Notes: a model not told the origin generated them from the sequence alone. A stretch of DNA of 64,000 nucleotides from Lewinellaceae bacterium (GCA_020636375.1 JACJXZ010000018.1:62001-126000), one strand, 5' to 3'. Numbered from the stretch's first letter, positions 1-9,957 are shown. Made by a program: numbers and translations.

Positions 1-527
1 CCGCGGGTGAGGCGGTTATACACGCCGGGGGTGGCGATGGTGTAGTTATAGACCTCGCCTGTGCCGACGTACATCACATCCGGGTTGGAGGGGTCAATGG
101 CGATGCTGCTCACCCCGATCACCGGATGCCCGAGCGGCACCCGTTCCCACGCCTGCGGCCCCACGCCGGCAGTAGTGGATTTCCACAACCCGCCCCCGGC
201 AGAGCCCGCGTAGAGGATATTCGGGTCGCTGGGGTGGAAAGCCAGGCAGAGCGTTCGCCCGCCGAAGTTTTTCGGACCCATGGGTTCCCAGTCCGGGTTG
301 TCTCCACCGCGAAAGCCAACGGCCAGTTGCTGCTGCTCGTAGGCCTGGCTGAGGTTGCGTTGCCAGATGCGCCCATCGGGATAAGAGCGGTACAGGGCCC
401 AGGCTTCCAGAGCGTGGGCGGCACCGCTTTTTTCAGGTTCTTCGGGCGGGGCTTGCCGGCCGCAGGAGGCGGACAGCAAAAGGAGCGGCAGCAAAATACA
501 GCAGGGGAAAAACGGGGGGTATTTCAT
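1..527 (-). CDS. BNR/sortilin-like propeller lipoprotein, N-terminal part (runs off window)
   Basis: The frame is open from an ATG at 527 to the window edge, so only the first 175 or so codons are present. The N-terminus is a lipoprotein signal: a hydrophobic core, then LSASC, with the Cys as the probable lipidated residue. After a short linker come NFGGRTLCLAFHPSDPNILY and a second block (VIGVSSIAIDPSNPDVMYVG). These are typical blades of the VPS10/BNR family that Bacteroidota export and often attach to a C-terminal T9SS domain. The product is inferred to sit on the outer membrane or be secreted. No enzymatic function can be assigned from this part. Confidence 0.8.
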   Translation of the reverse strand, partial: MKYPPFFPCCILLPLLLLSASCGRQAPPEEPEKSGAAHALEAWALYRSYPDGRIWQRNLSQAYEQQQLAVGFRGGDNPDWEPMGPKNFGGRTLCLAFHPSDPNILYAGSAGGGLWKSTTAGVGPQAWERVPLGHPVIGVSSIAIDPSNPDVMYVGTGEVYNYTIATPGVYNRLTR

Positions 528-581
528 CGATTCCAAGGTTTTTTCCTTTTCAGAAACAAGGAGTATGTACAGCCGTTGCCC

Positions 582-1316
582 TTACTTCCCCCTGGCCCCT
601 GCCGGAACTTCTTCCAGGAATTCCACCAGGCTTTCCAGCTGCCAGGCGTCTTCGATGCGGAATTGTCCGATCCGGGTACGCCGGAGGGCGGTAAGGTAGG
701 CGCCGCTCTGGACGGCCTTGCCGAAATCGTGGGCCAGGGAGCGGATGTAGGTGCCCTTGCTGCAGCGCACCCGGAAGTCCAGCTCGGGCAGTTCGACGCG
801 GGTGAACCCGAAATCATAGATGGTTACCGGCCGGGGTTCGACCTCCACCATTTCACCCTTTCGGGCTTTTTTGTAGAGCGGCTGCCCGTCCACCTTTATG
901 GCGCTGAACATAGGCGGCACCTGTTCGATATCGCCCAGGAACCGGCGGCGGGCCTGCTCCAGCAGTTGTGGAGAAATATGGCTGGTGGGGAAGGACTCTT
1001 CCACGTCGCTTTCGGCGTCATAGGAAGGCGTGGTGGCGCCCAGGCGCATGGTGCCGGTGTATTCTTTGGGCAGCCCCTGGTATTCCCCCAGTTTTTTGGT
1101 GAACTTGCCCGTACAGACGATCAGGAGGCCGGTGGCCATGGGGTCGAGCGTGCCGGCGTGCCCCACTTTGATCTTTTTTACTCCGAGCAAGTGCTTCAGT
1201 TTGTAACGGATCTTGTTGACGACGTCGAAGGACGTCCATCCCTGCGGTTTGTCAACAAGGAGCATAGCTCCCGTCAGGAAGTCATATCGCGGAAGAGGGT
1301 TGTCTTCTGCATTCAT
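582..1316 (-). CDS. truB: tRNA pseudouridine(55) synthase TruB
   Basis: TruB isomerises U55 in the T-loop of most tRNAs. The 244-residue product carries the family signature near residues 50-62 (GHAGTLDPMATG), whose Asp is the catalytic nucleophile. It also has the N-terminal LLVDKPQGWTSFDVV block and the later KGTYIRSLAHDFG block. Its length is slightly short because the C-terminal PUA domain of some homologues is absent, as is common in Bacteroidota. It is the last gene of a minus-strand cluster after ftsX, DUF3098 and uppP, 35 nt downstream of uppP, an order conserved in the phylum. Confidence 0.96.
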   Translation of the reverse strand: MNAEDNPLPRYDFLTGAMLLVDKPQGWTSFDVVNKIRYKLKHLLGVKKIKVGHAGTLDPMATGLLIVCTGKFTKKLGEYQGLPKEYTGTMRLGATTPSYDAESDVEESFPTSHISPQLLEQARRRFLGDIEQVPPMFSAIKVDGQPLYKKARKGEMVEVEPRPVTIYDFGFTRVELPELDFRVRCSKGTYIRSLAHDFGKAVQSGAYLTALRRTRIGQFRIEDAWQLESLVEFLEEVPAGARGK

Positions 1317-1351
1317 TACATTTCTGTTTGGCGATGTGGATGGAAGATAGC

Positions 1352-2152
1352 TTAATAATCAAAAACGGAGGCTGCAATCGCAATAGCCGCAATAATAAAA
1401 CAATATAAAGAAAAATATGCCAACTTGCTATTTTTGACCAGTTTTATCATCCAGACGCAGGCCAGGGCGCCGGTAAAGAAAGCCGCCGTAAAGCCGACGG
1501 CCAGCGGCACGAACCCGATCCGGGCATGGGCGAGTTCTCCGCTGAGGATGTCCAGGGTCATTTTTCCAAGTATGAGCGGCACGACCATGAGGAAGGAGAA
1601 CCGGGCGGCCCGTTCCCGGTCGATACCCAGCATGACGGAGGTAGAGATGGTGGCGCCCGACCGGGAAATGCCGGGAAGAATAGCGATGGCCTGCGCGATG
1701 CCGATCACCAGGGCATTGCTGAAGCTGACCTTTTTATTGGTAACCCGGGCCCGGTCGGCCAGGAACAATAGCAGGCCGGTGATGATCAGCATAAAGCCGA
1801 CCAGCAGGATTTGCCGTTCGAACAATCGGTCCAGGTAGGATTCCAGCAACAGACCCACGGCCGCTGCCGGTATCATAGACAAGATGATCTTCAGAGAAAA
1901 CTGCGTTTCTTCATTCCATTGGAACTGGAAAAGCCCCCGGAAGATATCAACAATATCGCGGCGGAATATCACGATGGTACTCAACGCCGTAGCGGCATGC
2001 AACGTAACGGTCATGAGCAGGCTCTCTTCGGCCAGGGATGTATCGCCCAGGAAGTACTTGGCCAGCTCCAGGTGCCCGCTGCTGCTCACCGGAAGGAATT
2101 CTGTCAGCCCCTGGATTACGCCCAGGATGGCTGCCCGCAATAAGTCACTCAT
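1352..2152 (-). CDS. uppP: undecaprenyl-diphosphatase UppP/BacA
   Basis: This integral membrane enzyme dephosphorylates undecaprenyl pyrophosphate to recycle the lipid carrier used for peptidoglycan and surface polysaccharide export. The 266-residue product starts with the diagnostic GVIQGLTEFLPVSSSGH segment. It has the second conserved block GIAQAIAILPGISRSGATI at about residues 150-168, which supplies Ser and Arg of the active site. About eight hydrophobic helices are visible. The gene starts 1 nt from the end of the DUF3098 gene, so the two are almost certainly co-transcribed and probably translationally coupled. Confidence 0.96.
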   Translation of the reverse strand: MSDLLRAAILGVIQGLTEFLPVSSSGHLELAKYFLGDTSLAEESLLMTVTLHAATALSTIVIFRRDIVDIFRGLFQFQWNEETQFSLKIILSMIPAAAVGLLLESYLDRLFERQILLVGFMLIITGLLLFLADRARVTNKKVSFSNALVIGIAQAIAILPGISRSGATISTSVMLGIDRERAARFSFLMVVPLILGKMTLDILSGELAHARIGFVPLAVGFTAAFFTGALACVWMIKLVKNSKLAYFSLYCFIIAAIAIAASVFDY

Positions 2153-2476
2153 TTATCCTTTTTTGAAAATGGCTACAATTTCGACAATCAGGCCGGCCAG
2201 GATCACCATCGGGGCGATGAGGGTGCGCCGGGTGCTGTAGATGATGTTGTCGTCCCATACTTCGGGGCCGGGCATGGCGCCGCCGGCCATCAGGGCCAGC
2301 CCGATGCCGATCAGCAGGGCGCCTGCGCCCATCAGGAGGTAATTCTGGCGCCCGAACAGGAGTTCGTCCCTGCCGATTGCTTCGGTAGCCGCCGAACGCC
2401 GCCGGGGAGCCGTCGGGCTGGTTTTTTTCTGGGTGGTTACAACAACCTTTTTCTTGGGTGGTCTGCTTTTACTCAT
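2153..2476 (-). CDS. DUF3098 family small membrane protein
   Basis: The 107-residue protein has a Lys/Arg/Thr-rich cytoplasmic N-terminus of about 35 residues and two transmembrane helices (about residues 46-66 and 82-103). The motif LFGRQNYLLMGAGALLIGIG matches the DUF3098 family, which is found almost only in Bacteroidota, between ftsX and uppP as here. Its function is unknown. The position suggests a link with cell division or envelope synthesis, but that is inference from gene order only. Confidence 0.9.
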   Translation of the reverse strand: MSKSRPPKKKVVVTTQKKTSPTAPRRRSAATEAIGRDELLFGRQNYLLMGAGALLIGIGLALMAGGAMPGPEVWDDNIIYSTRRTLIAPMVILAGLIVEIVAIFKKG

Positions 2477-2489
2477 TTTATTGTTTGTA

Positions 2490-3368
2490 TTAGTACAGAT
2501 CGTCGACTCTCATTTTCAGATATTTCCGCACCACATAGTAGGTGCTCAGCGTGTTGATGGCCATTCCCAGGGCCAGCAGCAGGACGAACAGCATGGCCAG
2601 GCCCGCCCAGTCTACCAGGCTCCGCAGCCCCGGGATATCGCTTTGTATCCACAGGAAGAGCACCAGCAGGCCGGCGGAGGCCAGCAGCCCGCTGAGCAGC
2701 CCGTGCCAGGCGCCGAGGCGGATATACGGATGGCTGATGAACTCCCAGGAAGCGCCTACCAGCTCCATGTTCTTGATCAGGAAGCGGTTGGCATAAAGGG
2801 CCAGCCGCACCGTATTGTGGATCAGGGCCACCGAAATAAAAACGAAGAACACCAGCACTGCCGCCGCTATGAGGCTGACCGAACGTATGTTGCCGGCGAT
2901 CTCATTGATCAACCCCTCCTGATAATACACATCGGCTACCCCGGCCTGTTCGACGAGCTGCCCGCGGATGTCCCGGAGGCTGTCCGCTTCCAGGTAATCC
3001 GCCCGCACGTTGAACGTAAAAACATCGTAGAGCGGGTTGGGAAGGTCCAACTTGAGAAAGTCCTCTCCGAATTCCTCCCGCATCAGCTCCGCCGCCTGCT
3101 CCTTGCTGGTGAACTCAATGGAGCCCGGGACGGCGAACGCGCGCTGTTCGATCCATTGCCGGATGCCTTCGATCTCCGAAGGCTGCACACCGGACTGCAA
3201 CTCGACGATCAGGTTCACCTTTTCCTTGAGGCTGCGCACCAGCTGGCGCGCATTGAAGACGGCCATGGCGAAAAACCCAAGGACAAACAACACCAGCGCC
3301 ACGCTGATGATGGAGTATAGGTAATTGGGCCGGGTTCGCCGCATCGTATTTACACTGCCTTCGACCAT
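2490..3368 (-). CDS. ftsX: cell division protein FtsX (permease-like)
   Basis: FtsX is the membrane half of the FtsEX ABC-like complex that couples divisome assembly to peptidoglycan hydrolase activation. The protein has an N-terminal transmembrane helix (about residues 15-38), a periplasmic domain of roughly 120 residues, and three C-terminal helices, which is the FtsX topology. The ATG at 3368 (MVEGSVNTMRRTRPNY, 292 aa) is preferred over a 14-residue upstream extension that lacks family resemblance. It heads the ftsX-DUF3098-uppP-truB cluster. FtsE is not in this window, as is usual in the phylum. Confidence 0.92.
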   Translation of the reverse strand: MVEGSVNTMRRTRPNYLYSIISVALVLFVLGFFAMAVFNARQLVRSLKEKVNLIVELQSGVQPSEIEGIRQWIEQRAFAVPGSIEFTSKEQAAELMREEFGEDFLKLDLPNPLYDVFTFNVRADYLEADSLRDIRGQLVEQAGVADVYYQEGLINEIAGNIRSVSLIAAAVLVFFVFISVALIHNTVRLALYANRFLIKNMELVGASWEFISHPYIRLGAWHGLLSGLLASAGLLVLFLWIQSDIPGLRSLVDWAGLAMLFVLLLALGMAINTLSTYYVVRKYLKMRVDDLY

Positions 3369-3578
3369 AGTCTTTCCATTGCAGCGCAAAATTATAAAAT
3401 ATACACTCAAATACTACGGAGTAAAGCTTTAAAGGTTACCTGTATTCAATTTATTGCGTCTAAAAGCGTTATATCAGGAAAACTACGTGCTGTATAGTGA
3501 TTGAAAAACAAGTCCGGCATTTTGAGTAAATGCTTTAGAAGCCGAACTCGTTTTTTAAGGATTACCATAATCTAGGAT

Positions 3579-4163
3579 ATGAAACGGCTAACTATCTGGG
3601 CTTCCCTGACTACGGTGCCTCTTTTTCTGCTCGGGCAGGTTTATCTGAACAATGCCTCTTTCGAAGGCCCGCCCCAGGATGCCACCGTGCCGGCAGGCTG
3701 GTTCCCCTGCGAACTGGGGACCACCCCCGACATCATGCCCGGCCCCTGGGGGGTCTATCAGGAAGCATCCGAAGGAGATACCTACGTCGGGCTGATCACC
3801 CGGGAAGACGGCACCTGGGAAAGCATCGGCCAACGACTGCCTCAGGCCCTCCCACCGAAGGAATGTTATACGTTCACGCTCGAACTGGCCCATTCCAATA
3901 CCTATGCCGGCTACAACAAGCCGCTGGGCGTCCGCATCTGGGGTGGCGCCTCCAAATGCCAGAAAGGCCAGCTCCTGTTCAAAACCGGATTGATCAAAAA
4001 CACGGACTGGGAAGAACACGAGGTCCAGTTCGTGCCCAAACAACACATCCGTTACATCCTGATCGAAGCGTATTACAAGGACGGCGCTTTTTCTTACCAG
4101 GGCAACATCCTGATCGACAATATCTCGCCGATCAAGAAGTGTGTGAGGGCGGCGCTGGAGTGA
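3579..4163 (+). CDS. secreted carbohydrate-binding-like (jelly-roll) protein
   Basis: The 194-residue product has a Sec signal peptide ending near GQ (residues 19-20). The mature part begins VYLNNASFEG, followed by aromatic-rich beta strands and a terminal block ending GNILIDNISPIKKC. This pattern of an initial N(A/P)SFEG and a final (V/I)DNIS strand is typical of galactose-binding-like or CBM-type beta sandwiches. In other Saprospiria such modules often precede OmpA-like domains, but none is present here. The gene stands alone between two minus-strand genes. The specific ligand is unknown. Confidence 0.7.
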   Translation: MKRLTIWASLTTVPLFLLGQVYLNNASFEGPPQDATVPAGWFPCELGTTPDIMPGPWGVYQEASEGDTYVGLITREDGTWESIGQRLPQALPPKECYTFTLELAHSNTYAGYNKPLGVRIWGGASKCQKGQLLFKTGLIKNTDWEEHEVQFVPKQHIRYILIEAYYKDGAFSYQGNILIDNISPIKKCVRAALE

Positions 4164-4467
4164 AGGCGGCAGATTGGGGTAAGCCGGAGTGGAGGAAATA
4201 CAGTGGAAATGGGAGAAAATGCCTAGGAGGCTTGTCGGAGAAGTGTTGGTGAGGCGAGAACGAGCAAATATTGTTCTGAACGAGGCGTGATGAAGGAGCA
4301 TAGCCGGGCTACGCAACCGATCCCGCAACAGTCTACCCCGCACACTGCCTGCCCCGTACACAGCGTGTCGGGGAAGTGTCGGGGCAGCCTGGCGGAAAAA
4401 CCTGCCTGCCATGCTGGCACAGCAGGCGGGCTGGCGAGCAGGCAGGGAGCCGGATCAAATGGGGAAG
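4164..4467. other. non-coding stretch with stem-loops
   Basis: No credible gene is seen in these 304 bases between two convergent genes. It holds a strong hairpin, CCCCGTACAC at 4352-4361 pairing with GTGTCGGGG at 4365-4373, and a wider inverted repeat, CCTGCCTGC at 4401-4409 with GCAGGCAGG at 4438-4446. Neither is followed by a clear T-tract, so they may be REP-like or terminator remnants rather than canonical terminators. Confidence 0.55.
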
Positions 4468-5196
4468 TTACTCTTCTCCGGGCCCTAAAGGAAGGATCAA
4501 AGCATCCGGCACGAAGCGGGATACCACGAACCGCGCCAGGTTAAACCACTGGGCGGCGGCGTCGAGGATGGCGCTGTCCGAAGAAGCGGCCGGGGCCGCC
4601 TGATGGGCCAGCACATTGTCCGGATTGTAGTACAGGGCGGCGTCCCAGTCCCAGTTGTTTTGCTGCGCCGTTTCCAGGATCATCTGTTTCAACCTGCCGC
4701 TGTTGGAGACGGGGCGGTCCAGATACCAAACGGCCTTTGCCACCCCGAGTTCCTGCAGGGCATGGCCGGCCAGCAGCAGGGCGCCCTCGGTTTCCACGAC
4801 CCGCTTGTAGGAGCCGTGGATGCTGGCCATGTCCCGGTAACAACCGTCCACGCCCTCCAGGATAAAACCTCCCGACAAGGCGCTCTCAATGGTTATCAGA
4901 AGGTTGAAACCATCGATGAAGAGGGTATTGCCCCGCATGGCTTCTTCCGGCAAAGCATGAAGCCGCCGCCGGGAAGCGGCCTGGCGGGAGCAGGAAGAAC
5001 GGGCGACGGCAAGGCGCTGCCGGCTCTGCAGGCGGTAGCGGTCGCCTACGAGTTTGAGGCTGGACTTTTCGGCATACCCCCGGGACAACAACCAGGAAAG
5101 ATCCCGGACGGCCTGCTGCAGCTTCGGCACCTGGCTCTCGCCGAACAATCTGGCGTCGGAAGGGTGCTGCCCTCTGTGTTTGCGGCTGTCTGGCAT
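4468..5196 (-). CDS. DUF434 domain-containing protein
   Basis: The 242-residue protein begins with the block RGQHPSDARLFGESQVPKLQ and continues DLSWLLSRGYAEKSSLKLVGD and then a RQRLAVARSSC segment. These are diagnostic of the DUF434 family found in archaea, Bacteroidota and others. The C-terminal half (about residues 90-230) contains the companion domain with a nuclease-like TLFIDGFNLLITIE segment. This suggests a PIN/NYN-like fold, but no catalytic set was proven. No signal peptide is seen, so it is probably cytoplasmic. Function is unknown; the domain call is secure, a nucleic-acid role is inference. Confidence 0.8.
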   Translation of the reverse strand: MPDSRKHRGQHPSDARLFGESQVPKLQQAVRDLSWLLSRGYAEKSSLKLVGDRYRLQSRQRLAVARSSCSRQAASRRRLHALPEEAMRGNTLFIDGFNLLITIESALSGGFILEGVDGCYRDMASIHGSYKRVVETEGALLLAGHALQELGVAKAVWYLDRPVSNSGRLKQMILETAQQNNWDWDAALYYNPDNVLAHQAAPAASSDSAILDAAAQWFNLARFVVSRFVPDALILPLGPGEE

Positions 5197-5307
5197 TTCC
5201 CTCCCAAGATAAACGGCTTTTCGTTACGGAAAAACCAATCGGCCACTTTTCTATCCGTCTGTCCCAAAGCCGGCGGTTATTTCCTTCTTTTTTAATTACT
5301 TTGGAGC

Positions 5308-6423
5308 ATGGCTTCGCGCAAATTACCCATACCGTATTTCTATGCCATCCTGGCGAGCATTGCGCTTGGCTCCCTGGTGGGGCTGCGCAATTACCTGATG
5401 TTCATGGTGTATTACGACAAGATGGAGGCTTTCAGGTGGGACCGGGGCTGGTTTATTCACGTGGTCAATTATCTCACCTGGGCGCTCATCCTGCCATTCG
5501 TATACTATGTCTTCAACCGCATCCAGGAACACCCCAGCGCGAATAATGGCATCATTTTCCTCCGGATACTGCTGGGAGGGACTCTACTGGCTCTGCTGCA
5601 CGAGTCGATCTCCAATTTTCTGTTCTACCCTCCCCTCCACTTCCTGGGCGTCGAAAAAATAACCATGAAGACGGTCAGGCACGTAATCAGCGTCCTTCCT
5701 GCCGCCATAATCACCCGCCTGATCGAATTTGGTATCATCTTTGCCGTGATAACCGCTATCGAGCTGCGCCGGAAATACCGGGACAAACAGCTGGAACTCG
5801 CCCGGCTGGAAGGCCAGCTGTCCAGCGCCCAGCTCAACGCCCTGCGCCTGCAACTCCAGCCTCACTTCCTGTTCAACACCCTCAATACCATCTCTTCCCT
5901 GATGGAATTTGACAAGAAGCGGGCGCAGAAGGTCGTCTCCCAACTGGGCAACCTCCTGCGGTTCGTGCTCAGCCAGGACAAGCACAACCTCGCCCCCTTG
6001 CGGGAAGAGATCGAATTCATCCGGAATTACCTCAACATCGAAGAGGCTCGTTTCCCGGACCGGCTGACCATTGAATACAAAATTGACGAACAGGCCCTGG
6101 AAGCACAGGTCCCGACCTTAATTCTCCAGCCGCTGGTTGAAAATGCCGTCAAACACGGTTTTGCGAACCGGACGGGCCCGGGCAAGATCACCCTGGCCTG
6201 CCAAAAGATCGATGGCGGGCAGGTGATGGTCACCGTAAAAGACGACGGCAGGGGCAGCTCCCGGCCGGTAGAGGAACTGGCCGCTTCCGGGATCGGGTTG
6301 AAAAATGTCCGGGAAAGGCTTAAATTGACCTACCGGGAAAACTACATCTTCAGCGTCCAATCCCGGGAAGGCCAAGGTTTTGAAGCCACTATCATTATCC
6401 CATTCCAACGTCAGCGTATATGA
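5308..6423 (+). CDS. LytS/YehU-type sensor histidine kinase
   Basis: The 371-residue protein has four N-terminal transmembrane helices (about residues 10-150), a short coiled coil rich in Leu/Glu/Arg, and a His_kinase domain. The phospho-acceptor block is LQPHFLFNTLNTISSL, at about residue 190, and the ATP-binding part has the N-box LVENAVKHGF and G-box DDGRGS...GIGLKNVRERL. It is followed, with an ATGA overlap of 4 nt, by a LytTR response regulator, so the two form a two-component system. A TTACTTTG element ends 5 nt before the ATG, fitting a near-leaderless Bacteroidota promoter. The signal sensed is unknown. Confidence 0.93.
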   Translation: MASRKLPIPYFYAILASIALGSLVGLRNYLMFMVYYDKMEAFRWDRGWFIHVVNYLTWALILPFVYYVFNRIQEHPSANNGIIFLRILLGGTLLALLHESISNFLFYPPLHFLGVEKITMKTVRHVISVLPAAIITRLIEFGIIFAVITAIELRRKYRDKQLELARLEGQLSSAQLNALRLQLQPHFLFNTLNTISSLMEFDKKRAQKVVSQLGNLLRFVLSQDKHNLAPLREEIEFIRNYLNIEEARFPDRLTIEYKIDEQALEAQVPTLILQPLVENAVKHGFANRTGPGKITLACQKIDGGQVMVTVKDDGRGSSRPVEELAASGIGLKNVRERLKLTYRENYIFSVQSREGQGFEATIIIPFQRQRI

Positions 6424-7208
6424 AGAAGATCCGCACCCTGGTGGTCGACGACGAACCGCTGGCAAGGGCACGCATCGTCAAATTGCTGGAGCAGGTCGAT
6501 TACATCGCCATCGTCGGGGAGTGCAAAAATGGTGCCGAGGCCCTTCGGCAAATGGCGGAGTACCGGCCCGACCTGGTTTTTCTCGACATTCAAATGCCTG
6601 ACCTCACCGGTTTCGAGGTCCTTTCCCGCCAGGAACTCCACCCGCTGCCCTTTATTATTTTCGTGACGGCCTTCAACCAGTACGCCCTCCGCGCTTTCGA
6701 TGTCCACGCTGTCGATTATCTCCTGAAACCCTATGACGACGAACGCTTCCTGCTGGCTGTAGAACACGCCCGACGGCAGATCAACCTCAAAGAAGATGCT
6801 GTCATGCACCAGAAGATGATGAAGATGCTGGAGGCTCACCAGCACGGGCAGGGAGACGAACTCCAGCACCTGGAAGTTAAAGAAAAGGGCCGTACCGTGC
6901 TGGTCAATGTGCTCGATATCCGTTACATAGAAGCTGATGGCAATTACCTGAACGTACACACGCCCGATAAGGCCTACCTCATCCGCTGCACCCTGCAATC
7001 CATCGAGGAGCAGCTCGACAACAGCCTCTTCCTCCGCATCCATCGGTCTTTGCTGGTCAACACCAACTTCATCCGGCAGGTGAAATATGAGGGCAACAAC
7101 CAGTACGCTTTCCACATGAAAGACGGCCGGTGCCTGGCCTCCAGCCGCAGCTACCGGGATGAAATCCACCGATACCTGGACGAGGAGGAAATCCGGAGGG
7201 GGTTGTAA
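6420..7208 (+). CDS. LytTR-family response regulator
   Basis: The 262-residue protein has an N-terminal receiver domain with acidic pocket VVDDE and phospho-acceptor Asp in DLVFLDIQMPDLTGFE. The conserved Thr is in FVTAFNQYALRAF and the Lys in DYLLKPYDD. From about residue 155 it has a LytTR DNA-binding domain (IRYIEADGNYLNVH, then RIHRSLLVNTNFI). Such regulators bind short direct repeats and usually control surface or secreted functions. The start codon overlaps the kinase stop codon (ATGA), pointing to translational coupling with the kinase. Confidence 0.93.
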   Translation: MKKIRTLVVDDEPLARARIVKLLEQVDYIAIVGECKNGAEALRQMAEYRPDLVFLDIQMPDLTGFEVLSRQELHPLPFIIFVTAFNQYALRAFDVHAVDYLLKPYDDERFLLAVEHARRQINLKEDAVMHQKMMKMLEAHQHGQGDELQHLEVKEKGRTVLVNVLDIRYIEADGNYLNVHTPDKAYLIRCTLQSIEEQLDNSLFLRIHRSLLVNTNFIRQVKYEGNNQYAFHMKDGRCLASSRSYRDEIHRYLDEEEIRRGL

Positions 7209-7543
7209 GGGATAAATGTGTATACGTGCATTTGTGTATTTGTGTATTTGTGTATACGTCGTCGGCCTATAACCCTCCATTGAGCCCCCTCACGAATGCA
7301 CCAATGCACGAATGCACACATACACTCATTTAACCATCATTTCTTCCGCCAACCCTCTCTCTGCCCTAACCATCTGTCACAAGATTCCCCTCCTGCCACA
7401 ATTAAATTGGATTGTTTGCCATATCGCCTTAATTTAGTGATCAGAAATCACCCACAAACTGTTAGACCGGCGAACAAGAGAGAATGGAGAGCCCCGGCCT
7501 CTTCCATTTTCTCTTCGCCGGGCAACAGGCAAACCCGACTGTT
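7209..7543. repeat. intergenic stretch with octamer repeats
   Basis: The gap between the LytTR gene and the DUF2911 gene contains no credible gene. From 7218 to 7258 the unit TTTGTGTA is repeated with variants. From 7291 to 7329 a related unit in the opposite sense, of the form NAATGCAC, is repeated. Both arrays have a period of 8 and begin within 10 nt of the upstream stop codon region. The remainder (7330-7543) is AT-richer and should hold the promoter of the next gene, but no clear TAnnTTTG box stands out. Confidence 0.65.
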
Positions 7544-8839
7544 ATGAAACAAAAAGTACACCTTTCGCTCCTGCCCGTTTTTATTTTGATTCTTGCTGCC
7601 GTATCCCTTCGCGCCCAGCCCGTCCTCGAAACCCCGCAGGTAAGCCCGAAAGCTTTTGTCGGGCAGGCCGTAGGCCTGACGGAAGTCATGGTTAAATATC
7701 ACCGGCCAGCTGCAAAAGGCAGAGAAGTATGGGGCAAGCTCGTGCCGATGAACGCCATCTGGCGGGCCGGCGCCAACGAGAATACCGTCATTAAGTTCTC
7801 GACCGATGTAAAGATCGAAGGGAAAGACCTGGCGGCCGGCGCCTACGGCCTGCACATGATCCCGTCAGAAGACAAATGGACAGTTATTTTTTCCAACAGC
7901 ACCAACTCCTGGGGCAGTTTTGGTTACGACCAGGAAGAAGACGCCCTGCGGGTGGAAGTGACGCCCGGCAAAGCAGGCCGGTTCTACGAACACCTCACTT
8001 ATGAGTTTGACAACGTGGGCGAGTCCGGCGCCGTATGCGCCCTCAAATGGGCAGATAAATCCATTCCCTTCCGAATTGAAACCGACGTCCATCAGGTGGT
8101 GTTGGCCAGCATGCGCAACCAACTGCGCAATGTCGAGCAATTCAACTGGCAGGCCTGGCACGAAGCGGCCAGCTATTGCCTGAAGAACGACATCAACCAC
8201 GAGGAGGCCCTGGGCTGGGCCAGCCGTTCTGTATTCATGTCTCCTAACCCGCAGAACCTGACGGTAAAGGCCCAGTTAGCCGCTAAGGCCAAAGGCGAAG
8301 GCGACGCCGAAAAGGAAGTCAAAATAGCTATGAAAACTATCGGCAAAGACCTGGAGGCCATGCCCTGCACCTGGAAGGAATACAGCGCCGCTGCCAATCT
8401 GGCCCTGAAGCACAAACAGTACGAGCAGGCACTGGCCTGGTCGGAAAAGGCTGCCGGCATGGCGCCCAATATGACCACGATGATGGCCCATGCCCAGGCA
8501 CTGGCAGCCACCGGTGAAAAAGGCAAAGCGGAAAAGGCAAAAAAAGAGGCCATCGCTAAAGGCACCAATGCTGAACTCAATACCTACGGCTACCAACTGC
8601 TCTTTGGCGGAAAGGGCGAAGAGGCCATCGGAATATTCAGGGCCAATGCCGAAAAACATCCGGAGGACCCAAACGTATGGGACAGCCTCGGCGAGGGTTA
8701 TGTCAATACGGGGCAAAAAGAGAAAGCCATCGAAGCCTTGAAGAAATCCTTGTCGCTCGACCCGCCAGACAATGTGCGCGCCAATTCTTTGAAATTGCTG
8801 GCGCAGCTGGGCGTGGAATATGAAGCGCCGAAGCCGTAG
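7544..8839 (+). CDS. DUF2911 protein with C-terminal TPR repeats, secreted
   Basis: The 431-residue product starts with a Sec signal peptide (MKQKVHLSLLPVFILILAAV, cleavage near RAQ). The N-terminal half (about residues 25-180) is the DUF2911 domain, with SPKAFVGQAVGLTEVMVKY, a GREVWGKLVP block and IPSEDKWTVIFS. The C-terminal half has tetratricopeptide repeats, e.g. DPNVWDSLGEGYVNTGQ followed by KAIEALKKSLSLDP. The start at 7544 is chosen because the upstream extension destroys the signal peptide. It is probably periplasmic. DUF2911 has no known activity; TPRs suggest protein contacts. A terminator follows at 9033-9071. Confidence 0.87.
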   Translation: MKQKVHLSLLPVFILILAAVSLRAQPVLETPQVSPKAFVGQAVGLTEVMVKYHRPAAKGREVWGKLVPMNAIWRAGANENTVIKFSTDVKIEGKDLAAGAYGLHMIPSEDKWTVIFSNSTNSWGSFGYDQEEDALRVEVTPGKAGRFYEHLTYEFDNVGESGAVCALKWADKSIPFRIETDVHQVVLASMRNQLRNVEQFNWQAWHEAASYCLKNDINHEEALGWASRSVFMSPNPQNLTVKAQLAAKAKGEGDAEKEVKIAMKTIGKDLEAMPCTWKEYSAAANLALKHKQYEQALAWSEKAAGMAPNMTTMMAHAQALAATGEKGKAEKAKKEAIAKGTNAELNTYGYQLLFGGKGEEAIGIFRANAEKHPEDPNVWDSLGEGYVNTGQKEKAIEALKKSLSLDPPDNVRANSLKLLAQLGVEYEAPKP

Positions 8840-8863
8840 GGCGGAGGAATGCAGTAAGGTGGG

Positions 8864-8952
8864 GTTGTCTGTTGTCTGTTGTTGATTGTCTGTTGTTGGT
8901 TGTTGGTTGTCCGGCTCAAAGGTTCCCATGAACAAACAACGAACAACGAACA
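8864..8952. repeat. heptamer array, two facing halves
   Basis: Just after the stop at 8839, units TTGTCTG, TTGTTGA and TTGTTGG follow one another in a 7-nt phase (8864-8911). The opposite-sense units CAAACAA, CGAACAA and CGAACAC lie at 8930-8952. They are variants of the same heptamer seen at 16.9, 25.5, 29.3, 49.6 and 60.3 kb. No coding potential is attributed to it. Confidence 0.75.
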
Positions 8953-9032
8953 CCCGGTTCCGCCCAGGGTAAACCCTTCGGCTTCGCTCAGGGTAAAGAA
9001 TCACCCGACTGAAAAATGATGATGTGGCACAC

Positions 9033-9071
9033 GGCGGCTTAGCTCTCCCAGGAGGCTGAGCCGCCTTTTTT
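9033..9071 (+). terminator. rho-independent terminator
   Basis: GGCGGCT at 9033-9039 pairs with AGCCGCC at 9059-9065, and six T follow directly. It lies downstream of the DUF2911-TPR gene and immediately before the promoter of the FRG gene, so it separates the two transcripts. Confidence 0.85.
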
Positions 9072-9104
9072 GTTTCCTGCCCGCCCCGGTTTTTCTTACC
9101 TTTG
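9069..9104 (+). promoter_or_regulatory. Bacteroidota-type promoter of the FRG gene
   Basis: A TTTG at 9069-9072 is followed after 24 nt by TACCTTTG at 9097-9104, which matches the Bacteroidota -33/-7 pattern (TTTG, then TAnnTTTG) with a slightly long spacer. The ATG is 4 nt further on, so the transcript would be almost leaderless. Confidence 0.6.
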
Positions 9105-9108
9105 GGAC

Positions 9109-9957
<849 letters not shown>

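Noticed and set aside
126..1355. Plus-strand open frame of about 400 codons opposite truB and the propeller gene
   Set aside because: It is the mirror of a GC-rich minus-strand gene, has no domain or start context, and truB is certain on the other strand.
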